This document shows, piece by piece, positions 44,017 to 53,861 of a stretch of 64,000 nt of DNA. A program made the translations under genes and the position numbers. The stretch covers positions 1,798,001 to 1,862,000 of the forward strand of contig NZ_CP031848.1 in assembly GCF_003441595.1 (NCBI RefSeq). The letters run 5' to 3'. Each line of letters starts with the position of its first letter. Within the stretch, counting starts at the first letter, position 1. The stretch is from Marinobacter sp. Arc7-DN-1. GTDB lineage: Bacteria > Pseudomonadota > Gammaproteobacteria > Pseudomonadales > Oleiphilaceae. The notes beneath the pieces were generated by a model. The model made no database searches and was not told the origin of the DNA. It saw only the letters and a list, made by a program, of their open reading frames with translations.

Positions 44017-44256
44017 ATGTTAGCGGTTTACATCGCCCTGATGGTTTGCACCATGACGCCAGTGATTGCCATGCAGGCAGGCGCTGATGCTTCCGTTCTG
44101 GTGTGGCTGGTATTTGCACTGGTGATCGTGAAAGCCGTTCTTCTGGTCGATCACTTCATGGAAATGCGGCATGCACCCATTGGTTGGCGCTTTGCCGCGC
44201 AAGCATGGGCGCCGGTAGTGGTGGCAGTAATTGCAGGATTTCATGCCGTGAGCTGA
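44017..44256 (+). CDS. norF: Small membrane protein NorF
   Basis: The 79-residue protein has three predicted helices and the subunit IV-like pattern VLVWLVFALVIVKAVLLVDHFMEMRHAP. It is the usual partner of NorE. It follows norE after 12 bases, with an AGGAGG ribosome site, and ends the rightward nor operon. Confidence 0.88.
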   Translation: MLAVYIALMVCTMTPVIAMQAGADASVLVWLVFALVIVKAVLLVDHFMEMRHAPIGWRFAAQAWAPVVVAVIAGFHAVS

Positions 44257-44260
44257 ACAT

Positions 44261-44290
44261 GGGGTCAGATGAAAGCGTTCATCTGACCCC
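44261..44290. repeat. 30-bp perfect palindrome, copy 1 of a dispersed REP-like element
   Basis: The 13-base arms GGGGTCAGATGAA and TTCATCTGACCCC pair perfectly around an AGCG loop, 4 bases after the norF stop. An identical palindrome, including 7 further bases on the right, occurs at 55426-55455. It could also act as the end-of-operon structure for norF. Confidence 0.9.
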
Positions 44291-44353
44291 GTCTTCACAT
44301 GGCTCCGCACGGTTTTGGAAAGCCTCCCCTGATCGCCGCCCAGAGCTCTGCGG

Positions 44354-44728
44354 TTACCGATGTTTCTGAGGAAAATAAGGCGGCTTGTCACCAATCGCCT
44401 GAGCCAGTGCGATCATCCCCCACAGCACAAACGACGTGTGCAGAGTGATCGACCAGACAATGGCACCGGTCCAGAAGTTACCGGTGTTGCCAAACAGCAG
44501 CCAGAGTACCCCCACACCGGAGAAAATCACCACCGCCCCGATGATCGACATATAAAACGCTGCGCGCGTATGAGCCTGTCGCAACGCCGGTGCCTCCCCG
44601 GAACGGATGAACAACCAAACCAGCACCGAAAACCCGATAACCGGCAGGGCCAGCAGGTTCAACAGATACCAGATCACTGGCACTACCGCACCACTACTGT
44701 CCTTCGCCTGACCTCCCGAATACCGCAT
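44354..44728 (-). CDS. Membrane protein of unknown function downstream of norQ
   Basis: The 124-residue protein has three hydrophobic segments (about 19-43, 57-81, 88-112) and ends KPPYFPQKHR. I do not recognise a family. It overlaps the 3' end of norQ by 35 bases; the start is supported by GGAGGTG directly upstream. As the last gene of the nirC-nirF-norQ operon it may assist Nor or Nir assembly. Confidence 0.75.
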   Translation of the reverse strand: MRYSGGQAKDSSGAVVPVIWYLLNLLALPVIGFSVLVWLFIRSGEAPALRQAHTRAAFYMSIIGAVVIFSGVGVLWLLFGNTGNFWTGAIVWSITLHTSFVLWGMIALAQAIGDKPPYFPQKHR

Positions 44729-45482
44729 ACACCACCTCCATGAGTGCGCTGACCGTTGCTTCGTCGTCTGATAGTGGCTCTATCATCCCGGCACGGCAAG
44801 CCTCGCCGACCGGCACGCCGGCCCGAACCAGGTGGGCGGTGTGAATCAGCAGCCGGGTCGATGCCGCCTCTTCCAGATCGTGATCCTTCAGGTTACGAAT
44901 TGATCGGGCCAGGTTGACCAATCGTTCCGCCAACTCCCTGTCGCAACCGGACTCCTCGATCACGATTGTCTGCTCCTCCGCCGCGCCCGGGTAATCGAAA
45001 CTCATTGAGACAAAGCGCTGCCGGGTGCTCGGCTTCATTCCTTTCAGCAGGCTCTGGTACCCGGGGTTGTAGGAAACCACCAGCATGAACCCGGGCGCCG
45101 CTGTCAGCACCTCGCCGGTACGCTCAATCGGCAGTTCCCGCCGGTCATCCGCCAGCGGGTGCAGGACCACGGTCGTGTCCTTGCGCGCCTCCACCACCTC
45201 ATCAAGGTAGCAGATGCCGCCTTCACGCACTGCCCGGGTCAATGGCCCGTCTTGCCAGTAGGTGCCTTCCGGCCCGATCAGGTGTCGGCCCACCAGGTCA
45301 GCGGCGGTCAGGTCATCGTGGCAGGCAACGGTATACACCGGCCGCCCCAGTTTCTCGGCCATGTGCCGGACAAAACGGGTCTTGCCGCAGCCGGTGGGAC
45401 CCTTGATAAGCACAGGCAGGCCGTTATTTGCCGCGGCCTGAAAGAGTTCGATCTCGTTGCCTGCCGGTTGGTAAAACGTCAT
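44694..45482 (-). CDS. norQ: AAA+ ATPase NorQ/NirQ (MoxR/CbbQ family)
   Basis: The 262-residue protein has Walker A GPTGCGKTRF (28-37), Walker B GGICYLDEVVEARKD (about 92-106), and the CbbQ/NirQ C-terminal part. It forms an oligomeric motor with NorD for activation of NO reductase. The ATG at 45482 overlaps the stop of the PhnD-like gene. Confidence 0.94.
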   Translation of the reverse strand: MTFYQPAGNEIELFQAAANNGLPVLIKGPTGCGKTRFVRHMAEKLGRPVYTVACHDDLTAADLVGRHLIGPEGTYWQDGPLTRAVREGGICYLDEVVEARKDTTVVLHPLADDRRELPIERTGEVLTAAPGFMLVVSYNPGYQSLLKGMKPSTRQRFVSMSFDYPGAAEEQTIVIEESGCDRELAERLVNLARSIRNLKDHDLEEAASTRLLIHTAHLVRAGVPVGEACRAGMIEPLSDDEATVSALMEVVYAVFGRSGEGQ

Positions 45483-46243
45483 TGTGTTGAATCCTCTGAA
45501 TACTGACTGTCGGGCAAGGCAAAGCCGTATACCCATTCGGGGAAGACCACAAACATCTGCGGGTCGTCTGACCGCTGCCTCCGGCCCAATGCCTGTTCAC
45601 AGGCCTCTGCGGCCTGGTTCCAGCCGGCCTGCCGGAACCAGCCTGCGGCCTTCACCGGTTCGCCCCGCCAGCTCACCACCAGGTTATTCCCGGTCAGGAA
45701 CGGCTTCACAAATCCCAGCTCGGAAACCGCCGCATGGGTGTTGTTGTGAAGCAGCAACCCCAGGGCAGAACTGTAATCACCGGCTTCGTAAAGGCGCCCC
45801 GGCTCAGGGATGATGCCTTGTTGCCTGAGCGCGGCCAGCGGCAGGCTGGCCCCCAGTGGCTCCTTGCCGGCAACCGTTGCCAGGTCACGACCCCGCAGTT
45901 CCCGGATATGCCTCACACCGGCCGTCCTGCGGGTTACCCAGACAGGAACCGGTAGCCGGCCATCCCGGTTAACCGCTTCCAGAATTGGCACCGAACCCTC
46001 CGGAACGGCTGGCAGGAACGCCAGGGCAAGGCCCGGGGCCTCGGTATTAAACCGGATATCGGCCTCACAGCCCTGAGTTCGCAGATAGTCTGTCAGCCGA
46101 TAGCGGGCGACCTCGGTGACACTGGTCGCGGACTCAACCCCAATCAGAATCCGCGCGTCCCCGGCACTGGCAGGTGCTGTAAACGACAAGCCAGCCAGTA
46201 GGACGCCAGGCAACGCCCGCCGTAATTCAAAGACCGAGCGCAT
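45479..46243 (-). CDS. PhnD-like periplasmic substrate-binding protein in the nir operon
   Basis: The 254-residue protein has a signal peptide (ending PASA) and the periplasmic-binding fold of PhnD-type proteins. Motifs include LIGVESATSVTEVARYRLTDYL, DLATVAGKEPLGASLPLAALRQQGI and AAVSELGFVKPFL. No ABC permease or ATPase gene lies nearby. It overlaps nirF upstream and norQ downstream, so it is translationally coupled to both. It may act as a solute-binding helper or sensor for haem d1 or NO metabolism; the ligand is not known. Confidence 0.8.
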   Translation of the reverse strand: MRSVFELRRALPGVLLAGLSFTAPASAGDARILIGVESATSVTEVARYRLTDYLRTQGCEADIRFNTEAPGLALAFLPAVPEGSVPILEAVNRDGRLPVPVWVTRRTAGVRHIRELRGRDLATVAGKEPLGASLPLAALRQQGIIPEPGRLYEAGDYSSALGLLLHNNTHAAVSELGFVKPFLTGNNLVVSWRGEPVKAAGWFRQAGWNQAAEACEQALGRRQRSDDPQMFVVFPEWVYGFALPDSQYSEDSTQ

Positions 46244-47459
46244 GGGCCCGGCTGGTGAAGAAGATGCCGCTGGGCTTTTCGGCACTGAGCGTTGCAACCG
46301 GCTCCAGCGTACGGGTGTTGTATACGGTCACCCGGTTACTGTCCCTGGCTGACACCCACACTTCTTCGCCCCGGGGCGTGAATTCCATGTGCAGAACCGC
46401 ATCGCCGGGCTCCAGGGTGCGGATAATTTCCCGGGTCTGTGAATCGATCACCTGAACCACATCGTTGTCCGGGTGGGCGAAGCTCACCCAGATCCGGCGA
46501 TTGTCCGGGCTGGCCATCACGAACACGGGCTGGCCCTGCACCGGGATACGATCGGTCAGGGACCAGTCGCTCAGGTCAGCCACCAGCACCTGGTGGTGAC
46601 CAACGGCCGGCACAAAGGCCTGGCCATCGGCGATGGCCCAGCCCTCCAGGTGGGGCATCTTGTACACCGGCAGCTTCTGCTCGCCCTTGCCATAATCCGG
46701 CAGAATTTCAGTCACTCCCTGCCCCGGTCTCCACAGATCCAGCATCGACAAGCCGTCTTCGCCAAACAGGCCGGCAATGTAGTAACGGCCGTCCGGGGTG
46801 ATCAGTGCGTCGTAGGGTGATTTGCCCGCTTCGAACCGGGTGATTTCGGCCGACGTATTACTCATGTCGAGGGTCCAGATCTCTCCCGCGTCGAACAGGC
46901 TGAACACAAACAGGTTCCCCGGCGCGTCCACCAGCCCGACTGTTTTTGACTGGCCAGGCTCATCGTGCCCGCTGGTGTAGGTGGCCGGGACATCCGCCAC
47001 CAGTTCCAGGGTCTGGCTGTCGAACACCTTCACACCACCGGGCTGGTAGTTGGAGACAGCCACATAGCGGCCATCCTGAGAGATAGCGCCGCCAATGCTG
47101 TTACCAGACTGGATAACACGGTCGACAATGGTTCGGGTCAACAGATCGACTTTGGTGAGGCCGCCATCCCGCCCGAATACGTAGCCGTATCGGGCGTCCC
47201 GGGAGTAGACCACTGACGCGTGGGACAGATCCCCCAAACCCGCAATTCGCCCCAGCACCTCATGGCGGGAGGTGTTGATAACCAGCACCGAGCCGGTGGC
47301 CCGCTCAATGATCAGGCCAAGATCGCCGGTGCCCATGAGTTCCGGTCGGGACTCTGATCCTGAGCCCTCCGATCCGGGGAACGCCTGGCAACCACTCAGG
47401 CCAATAGCCAGAAGTAGTGCCAGTAACAGATGTGCGGGCCGCTTGAATGCAGGATCCAT
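46227..47459 (-). CDS. nirF: Haem d1 biosynthesis protein NirF
   Basis: The 410-residue protein has a lipobox LSGC (Cys24) and an eight-bladed propeller related to the d1 domain of NirS. Repeats include YVFGRDGGLTKVDL, YVAVSNYQPGGVKVFD and YIAGLFGEDGLSMLDLW. NirF is a periplasmic dehydrogenase that converts the late haem d1 precursor. It follows nirC by 26 bases. Confidence 0.94.
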   Translation of the reverse strand: MDPAFKRPAHLLLALLLAIGLSGCQAFPGSEGSGSESRPELMGTGDLGLIIERATGSVLVINTSRHEVLGRIAGLGDLSHASVVYSRDARYGYVFGRDGGLTKVDLLTRTIVDRVIQSGNSIGGAISQDGRYVAVSNYQPGGVKVFDSQTLELVADVPATYTSGHDEPGQSKTVGLVDAPGNLFVFSLFDAGEIWTLDMSNTSAEITRFEAGKSPYDALITPDGRYYIAGLFGEDGLSMLDLWRPGQGVTEILPDYGKGEQKLPVYKMPHLEGWAIADGQAFVPAVGHHQVLVADLSDWSLTDRIPVQGQPVFVMASPDNRRIWVSFAHPDNDVVQVIDSQTREIIRTLEPGDAVLHMEFTPRGEEVWVSARDSNRVTVYNTRTLEPVATLSAEKPSGIFFTSRAHALGL

Positions 47460-47485
47460 GATTGATCATTCCTCCAGATTGGCCC

Positions 47486-47860
47486 TCAGGGCGAAACCAG
47501 TGCACCGGATTTCAGCTGCTGGCTGATCCAGTGAATTTCTTCCGGGGACAACAGTGGCTTCCAGGGTGGCATGGCGGTATCCGGAACACCTTCGCGGATA
47601 ATGGCTGCGATGGCCTCCACCGGAAGCTCTCCGAGATCCTCTGGCCGCAGCGGCGGGCCCAGGCCACCACGCAGGGTGAGGCCATGGCAGGAGCCGCAAT
47701 CCTGAACCACCAAATTGGCAAGCCGGGCCTCGTCCGCATTCCGGCCCCGGGCGTCGTCACCCATGGTCACGACTGGCGCCGTGGCCAGACCGGACAACAG
47801 GACAGCCGAAACCAGAATCCGCCTTTGGTCTTCCCGCCAGAAACCCTTCACACGCTGCAT
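47486..47860 (-). CDS. nirC: Periplasmic cytochrome c NirC
   Basis: The protein has a signal peptide and one haem motif CGSCH followed by GLTLRGGLGPPL. A candidate Met ligand is in DTAMPPW. This matches NirC/c55X-type cytochromes that serve NirS electron supply or haem d1 maturation. Several in-frame ATGs compete (47905, 47896, 47881, 47860); 47860 is chosen because of the compact signal peptide and the GGGAGG nearby, but it has almost no spacing, so the start is uncertain. Confidence 0.88.
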   Translation of the reverse strand: MQRVKGFWREDQRRILVSAVLLSGLATAPVVTMGDDARGRNADEARLANLVVQDCGSCHGLTLRGGLGPPLRPEDLGELPVEAIAAIIREGVPDTAMPPWKPLLSPEEIHWISQQLKSGALVSP

Positions 47861-47907
47861 CCTCCCGAGTGTTGTCCGCATCCTGACGACACCCATAAAA
47901 CCCATCG

Positions 47908-47921
47908 TTGATATTGGTTAA
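47908..47921 (-). promoter_or_regulatory. FNR/DNR-like box near nirC
   Basis: Read leftward, TTAAC-CAAT-ATCAA partly matches consensus. A class II start would fall near 47873, in keeping with the 47860 start codon. Confidence 0.5.
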
Positions 47922-47992
47922 AAGAGATCACTAACACCAGCACTATTATGGCATACCCCTGTTAGGGTAGATGGCGGTCAAACAACAGATAT

Positions 47993-48006
47993 CTGACATA
48001 AATCAA
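47993..48006 (+). promoter_or_regulatory. FNR/DNR box of nirS
   Basis: CTGAC-ATAA-ATCAA is a DNR-type variant. Class II spacing gives a transcription start near 48041, 26 bases before the nirS ATG. Confidence 0.82.
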
Positions 48007-48048
48007 GGTTCATCAGGGTAAAGAAGCGAAACCTAGAGGGACTCTTAA

Positions 48049-49791
<1,743 letters not shown>

Positions 49792-49818
49792 CCGGTTCCG
49801 GCCCGGGGGAGAGCACTG

Positions 49819-50283
49819 ATGAGACTGGATACCACTGACAAACAACTGATCAACCTTTACCAGCGGGACCTGCCCGTCTGTGACAGGCCCTACCAGGCCA
49901 TGTCCCGACAGCTGGGCATCGCCGAAGAGGAGGTCATTGAACGACTTCAGTCACTCCAGGACAGCCAGGTTCTCAGCCGGGTCGGACCGGTTTTTGAGCA
50001 CAGCCGGGCAGGCGCGAGCCTGCTGGCTGCCCTGGCGGTGCCGGACGAACAGATCGATCTGGTGGCCGCCCGGGTGAATCTCGCTCCCGGGGTGAATCAC
50101 AACTACGCCCGGGAGCACACCTACAACCTCTGGTTTGTCATGACCGCGCCCGATGAGGACACCCTGGAAGAGCGGCTTGATGAACTGGAACACCAGCTCA
50201 GGCTCCCCATGCTTCGACTGCCGATGGTGGAGGCCTACCACATTGACCTGGGCTTTGAGATTGACTGGGAGGCCCTGCCGTGA
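49819..50283 (+). CDS. nirD: Siroheme decarboxylase subunit NirD
   Basis: The 154-residue protein has an N-terminal AsnC/Lrp-like winged helix and a C-terminal ferredoxin-like domain with NHNYAREHTYNLWFV. This HNYxREH motif marks the D/G type of the NirDLGH proteins, which decarboxylate sirohaem to didecarboxysirohaem. It overlaps nirL by four bases. Confidence 0.92.
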   Translation: MRLDTTDKQLINLYQRDLPVCDRPYQAMSRQLGIAEEEVIERLQSLQDSQVLSRVGPVFEHSRAGASLLAALAVPDEQIDLVAARVNLAPGVNHNYAREHTYNLWFVMTAPDEDTLEERLDELEHQLRLPMLRLPMVEAYHIDLGFEIDWEALP

Positions 50284-50825
50284 ACCTTCGCCACGCCCCG
50301 GAATATCTGGCGGTGGTGCCGGAAATCGCCGGGGCCGGGCCGGTCAGTGCCTGGGGATTGCTTCGGCTTCGGCGCCAGCTGGAGCTTGGTCTTCCGCTAA
50401 CACCACGGCCCTATGAGAAACTGGCTGAGATGACCGGGCTCTCCGAACAGGAAGTGATGACAGCCATCAGACAGTGGCAGGCCCAGGGGCTCATCAAACG
50501 ACTCGGGCTGGTGGTCCGGCACCGAACGCTGGGTTACGCCGCCAATGCCATGGTGGTCTGGGATGTCCCGGACAGTCAGGTTCAGGATCTGGGCCGCACA
50601 CTGGCCCGCAAATCCTTCATCACCCTCTGCTATCAGCGCCCTCGCCGACTCCCGGATTGGCCCTACAACCTGTTCTGCATGATTCACGGCGTTGACCGGC
50701 AGCGGGTCATTGACCAACTGAACATGTTGATCGCAGAGCATGGCCTGGAACAGACACCCCATGCCGTACTGTTCAGCACCAGGGCCTATCTGCAACGGGG
50801 AGGCCGTTATGTCAGCAGCAACTGA
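50280..50825 (+). CDS. nirL: Siroheme decarboxylase subunit NirL
   Basis: The 181-residue protein has the same Lrp-like layout with the L/H-type motif CYQRPRRLPDWPYNLFCMIHG (about 119-139), whose histidine and tyrosines line the active site in the family. It overlaps nirD upstream and nirG downstream. Confidence 0.92.
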   Translation: MNLRHAPEYLAVVPEIAGAGPVSAWGLLRLRRQLELGLPLTPRPYEKLAEMTGLSEQEVMTAIRQWQAQGLIKRLGLVVRHRTLGYAANAMVVWDVPDSQVQDLGRTLARKSFITLCYQRPRRLPDWPYNLFCMIHGVDRQRVIDQLNMLIAEHGLEQTPHAVLFSTRAYLQRGGRYVSSN

Positions 50826-51291
50826 GCAAACTCAGGCAACTGCCGAATTCACAGAGATGGAACGGGCGGTCATTAACCGTTTGCAAACGGGGCTACCACT
50901 GGTGCACCGACCCTATGCCGCGGTCGCCGGCGAACTGGGCATAACCGAGCAGGCGCTTCTGCACACCCTTGAGGACCTTCTGGACCGTCGAATTCTTACC
51001 CGTTTCGGTCCCATGTTTCACGCCGGAGAAATGGGCGGCGGCCTCACGTTGGCCGCCATGCGGGTCCCGGAGCAGGACTTTGAAGATGCCACCCGAAAGG
51101 TTAACGCCTTCGACGAGGTGGCCCACAATTACCGTCGGGAACATGAACTGAACATGTGGTTTGTTCTGGCCACGGAAGCCCCGGAAGACATCGCCCGGGC
51201 GATTGCCGGGATCGAATCCGCAACCGGCTATGCCGTCTACAACATGCCCAAAGAGGAAGAGTTCCATGTCCATCTCCACTTCCCGGTCTGA
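50809..51291 (+). CDS. nirG: Siroheme decarboxylase subunit NirG
   Basis: The 160-residue protein carries the D/G-type motif HNYRREHELNMWFV. The ATG at 50809 is preferred because GGGGAGG lies at proper spacing. It overlaps nirL by 17 bases and nirH by 26 bases. Confidence 0.92.
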   Translation: MSAATEQTQATAEFTEMERAVINRLQTGLPLVHRPYAAVAGELGITEQALLHTLEDLLDRRILTRFGPMFHAGEMGGGLTLAAMRVPEQDFEDATRKVNAFDEVAHNYRREHELNMWFVLATEAPEDIARAIAGIESATGYAVYNMPKEEEFHVHLHFPV

Positions 51292-51781
51292 CCAGGAATA
51301 CGTGCTCTGCGAGCTGGACCGGAAACTGATCCTGGCCACCCAGGGCGGTTTGCCCCTGGTGCCGGATCCCTGGGGCACCCTGGGCAAGGAACTGGGGCTG
51401 CCGGCCGACGAGGTTCTGGCCCGTTTTCAGCGCATGCAGGACGCCGGCGTTATCCGCCGGGTCGCCGCCGTCCCCGATCACTACCGCCTGGGCTATTGCT
51501 TCAACGGCATGACGGTCTGGGATGTCCGCGACGACGCCATCACCGACATGGGCCGGCAGGTGGGCGAGTTGCCCTTCGTCAGCCACTGTTACCGGCGCCC
51601 GCGCCACTTGCCCTACTGGCACTACAACCTGTTCGCCATGGTTCACGGCACCAGCCGTGACGAAGTCGAGGCCAAGGCTTCGCAGATTCAGTCAGTGCTC
51701 GGAGACACCTGCCGGGGGCACACCATTCTTTACAGCTCGGCCATCCTGAAAAAAACCGGTCTGCGGCTGCGGAAATCATGA
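51266..51781 (+). CDS. nirH: Siroheme decarboxylase subunit NirH
   Basis: The 171-residue protein carries the L/H-type motif CYRRPRHLPYWHYNLFAMVHG (about 97-117). The ATG at 51266 is preceded by AGAGGAAGAG. With NirL it probably forms the catalytic half of the decarboxylase, paired with NirD and NirG. Confidence 0.91.
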   Translation: MSISTSRSDQEYVLCELDRKLILATQGGLPLVPDPWGTLGKELGLPADEVLARFQRMQDAGVIRRVAAVPDHYRLGYCFNGMTVWDVRDDAITDMGRQVGELPFVSHCYRRPRHLPYWHYNLFAMVHGTSRDEVEAKASQIQSVLGDTCRGHTILYSSAILKKTGLRLRKS

Positions 51782-51794
51782 GAGAGGAAGCACC

Positions 51795-52991
51795 ATGTTC
51801 AGAATGACCCGCTACATCAAGAGCCTGATGAACCCGGCTCCCGTGCGCCCGGTCCCGAAACCGGCCGGGCCGGTGGTAATCTGGAACCTGATTCGACGCT
51901 GCAACCTGACCTGCAAACACTGCTATTCCATCTCCGCCGATGTGGATTTCAAGGGCGAACTGAGCACTGATGAGGTCTACACCGTGATGGACGACCTCAA
52001 GGCCTTCGGCGTGCCCGTGCTGATCCTGTCCGGCGGCGAGCCGCTGATGCGCCCGGATATCTTCGACATCTCCCACCGGGCCAAAGCTATGGGTTTCTAT
52101 GTCGGTCTTTCCACCAATGGCACGCTGATCACCGAAGAGAATATCCGGCAAATCGCCGAGGCCGGCTACGACTACGTGGGTATCAGCATCGACGGACTGG
52201 AACAGACCCACGACGAGTTCCGCCAGAAAAAAGGCGCCTTCGCGGCCTCCATGAAAGCGGTTGAACTGTGCAAGCAGGCGGGTATCAAGGTCGGCCTTCG
52301 CTTCACCCTCACCCAGGACAATTTCCCCCAGCTACCGGACATGCTCAGGCTGCTGGACGACCACGACATCGACAAGTTCTACCTGTCGCACCTGAACTAC
52401 TCCGGCCGGGGCGGCCGCAACCGTAAGCGGGATGCCTGGTACGAGATGACCCGGGAAGCCATGACCCTGCTGTTCGATCACTGCCACGACGAGCTCCGGC
52501 GCGGCATCGAACGGGAATACGTCACCGGCAACAACGATGCCGACGGCCCCTTCCTGCTGCAGTGGGCCGCGGAACACTACCCCGATCAGGTTCCGGCCCT
52601 GGAACAACGATTGACGTACTGGGGTGGCAATGCCTCTGGCGTGAATATTTCCAATATCGACAACCTCGGCGAGGTTCATCCGGATACCTTCTGGTGGGAC
52701 TACAACCTGGGCAATGTCCGGAACCAACCTTTCTCCCGGATCTGGTCCGAAGCCAGCGACCCGCTGATGACGGGTTTCCGCCAGACACCAAGGCCGGTGA
52801 AAGGCCGCTGCGCCGACTGCCGTTACCTGGCCATCTGCAACGGCAACACCCGGGTACGGGCCTATAATATTTCCGGTGATTTCTGGGAAGAGGATCCCGG
52901 CTGTTACCTCACCAATGACGAAATCGGTGTCCTTGATATGCCCCGGCGCGTCGCCGCCCCGGTTACCGAGATTCCGGTTCACAACCTCTAA
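51795..52991 (+). CDS. nirJ: Radical SAM enzyme NirJ of haem d1 synthesis
   Basis: The 398-residue protein has the radical SAM cluster motif CNLTCKHC (Cys36, Cys40, Cys43), the GGEPLMRPD SAM-binding motif and a C-terminal SPASM-like segment RCADCRYLAICNGNTRVRA. It removes propionate side chains from the haem d1 precursor to leave oxo groups. An AGAGGAAG ribosome site precedes the ATG. Confidence 0.96.
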   Translation: MFRMTRYIKSLMNPAPVRPVPKPAGPVVIWNLIRRCNLTCKHCYSISADVDFKGELSTDEVYTVMDDLKAFGVPVLILSGGEPLMRPDIFDISHRAKAMGFYVGLSTNGTLITEENIRQIAEAGYDYVGISIDGLEQTHDEFRQKKGAFAASMKAVELCKQAGIKVGLRFTLTQDNFPQLPDMLRLLDDHDIDKFYLSHLNYSGRGGRNRKRDAWYEMTREAMTLLFDHCHDELRRGIEREYVTGNNDADGPFLLQWAAEHYPDQVPALEQRLTYWGGNASGVNISNIDNLGEVHPDTFWWDYNLGNVRNQPFSRIWSEASDPLMTGFRQTPRPVKGRCADCRYLAICNGNTRVRAYNISGDFWEEDPGCYLTNDEIGVLDMPRRVAAPVTEIPVHNL

Positions 52992-53002
52992 GGACAAGCA
53001 TC

Positions 53003-53860
53003 ATGACAACCAGTCAAAGGAAGAAGTGCCTGGTGGAGTTCCAACTGGCGGAACAACCCTTACGGGCCGGAGAGGTAGCCATCGTGGGAGCCGGCCCGGG
53101 AGACCCCGGCCTGCTGACCCTGCGGGCGCTGATGCTGATACAGCAGGCCGATGCCATCGTGTATGACCGCCTGGTGTCGCCCCAGATCATGGAACTGGTG
53201 AACCCGGCTGCCGAACGCATCCACGTGGGCAAAGCCAGCGGTTGCCACTATGTACCCCAGGAAGACACCAATGAACTGCTGGTGCAACTGGCCGTAAAAC
53301 AGCGCCGGGTTGTGCGCCTCAAGGGCGGTGACCCATATATTTTTGGCCGTGGTGGCGAGGAAGCGGAGTTCCTGGTGGACAACCACATCGATTTTCAGGT
53401 GGTACCAGGCATCACCTCCGCCGCCGGCTGCGCCTCATACTGTGGCATCCCACTGACGCACCGGGATTACTCCCAGAGCGTGACCTTCGTAACCGGCCAC
53501 CGCAAGGCCGACCAGTCCCTGGAACTGAACTGGCGTGTGTTGGCAGCGCCGGGCCAGACCCGGGTGTTCTACATGGGGCTCCACAATGCCCCGACCATTG
53601 TCCGGGAACTCACTGCCCATGGCCTGCCGGGAGACTGCCCTGTGGCCCTGGTGGAGCGGGGAACCACGCCACAACAACACATGGCGGTCACCACCCTGGC
53701 AGACCTGGAAGCGACCATTCTCCGTGAAGGTTTCCAGCCCCCGACACTGATCATTGTCGGTGAGGTTGTCCGTCTTGCCGACAAACTGGCGCAACCCTCC
53801 ACAGCAGGCTGGCATTGCTGCCAGAGTGAGGCCGCTGCAGCCAGTGCGGGGGCCGGCTGA
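53003..53860 (+). CDS. nirE: Uroporphyrinogen-III C-methyltransferase NirE
   Basis: The 285-residue protein is a SUMT-type methyltransferase with IVGAGPGDPGLLTLRAL, VYDRLVSP, RLKGGDPYIFGRGGEEAE and PGITSAAGCASYCGIPLTHRD. It makes precorrin-2 from uroporphyrinogen III, feeding haem d1 synthesis. It lacks the CysG oxidase domain. Confidence 0.95.
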   Translation: MTTSQRKKCLVEFQLAEQPLRAGEVAIVGAGPGDPGLLTLRALMLIQQADAIVYDRLVSPQIMELVNPAAERIHVGKASGCHYVPQEDTNELLVQLAVKQRRVVRLKGGDPYIFGRGGEEAEFLVDNHIDFQVVPGITSAAGCASYCGIPLTHRDYSQSVTFVTGHRKADQSLELNWRVLAAPGQTRVFYMGLHNAPTIVRELTAHGLPGDCPVALVERGTTPQQHMAVTTLADLEATILREGFQPPTLIIVGEVVRLADKLAQPSTAGWHCCQSEAAAASAGAG

Positions 53861-53861
53861 C

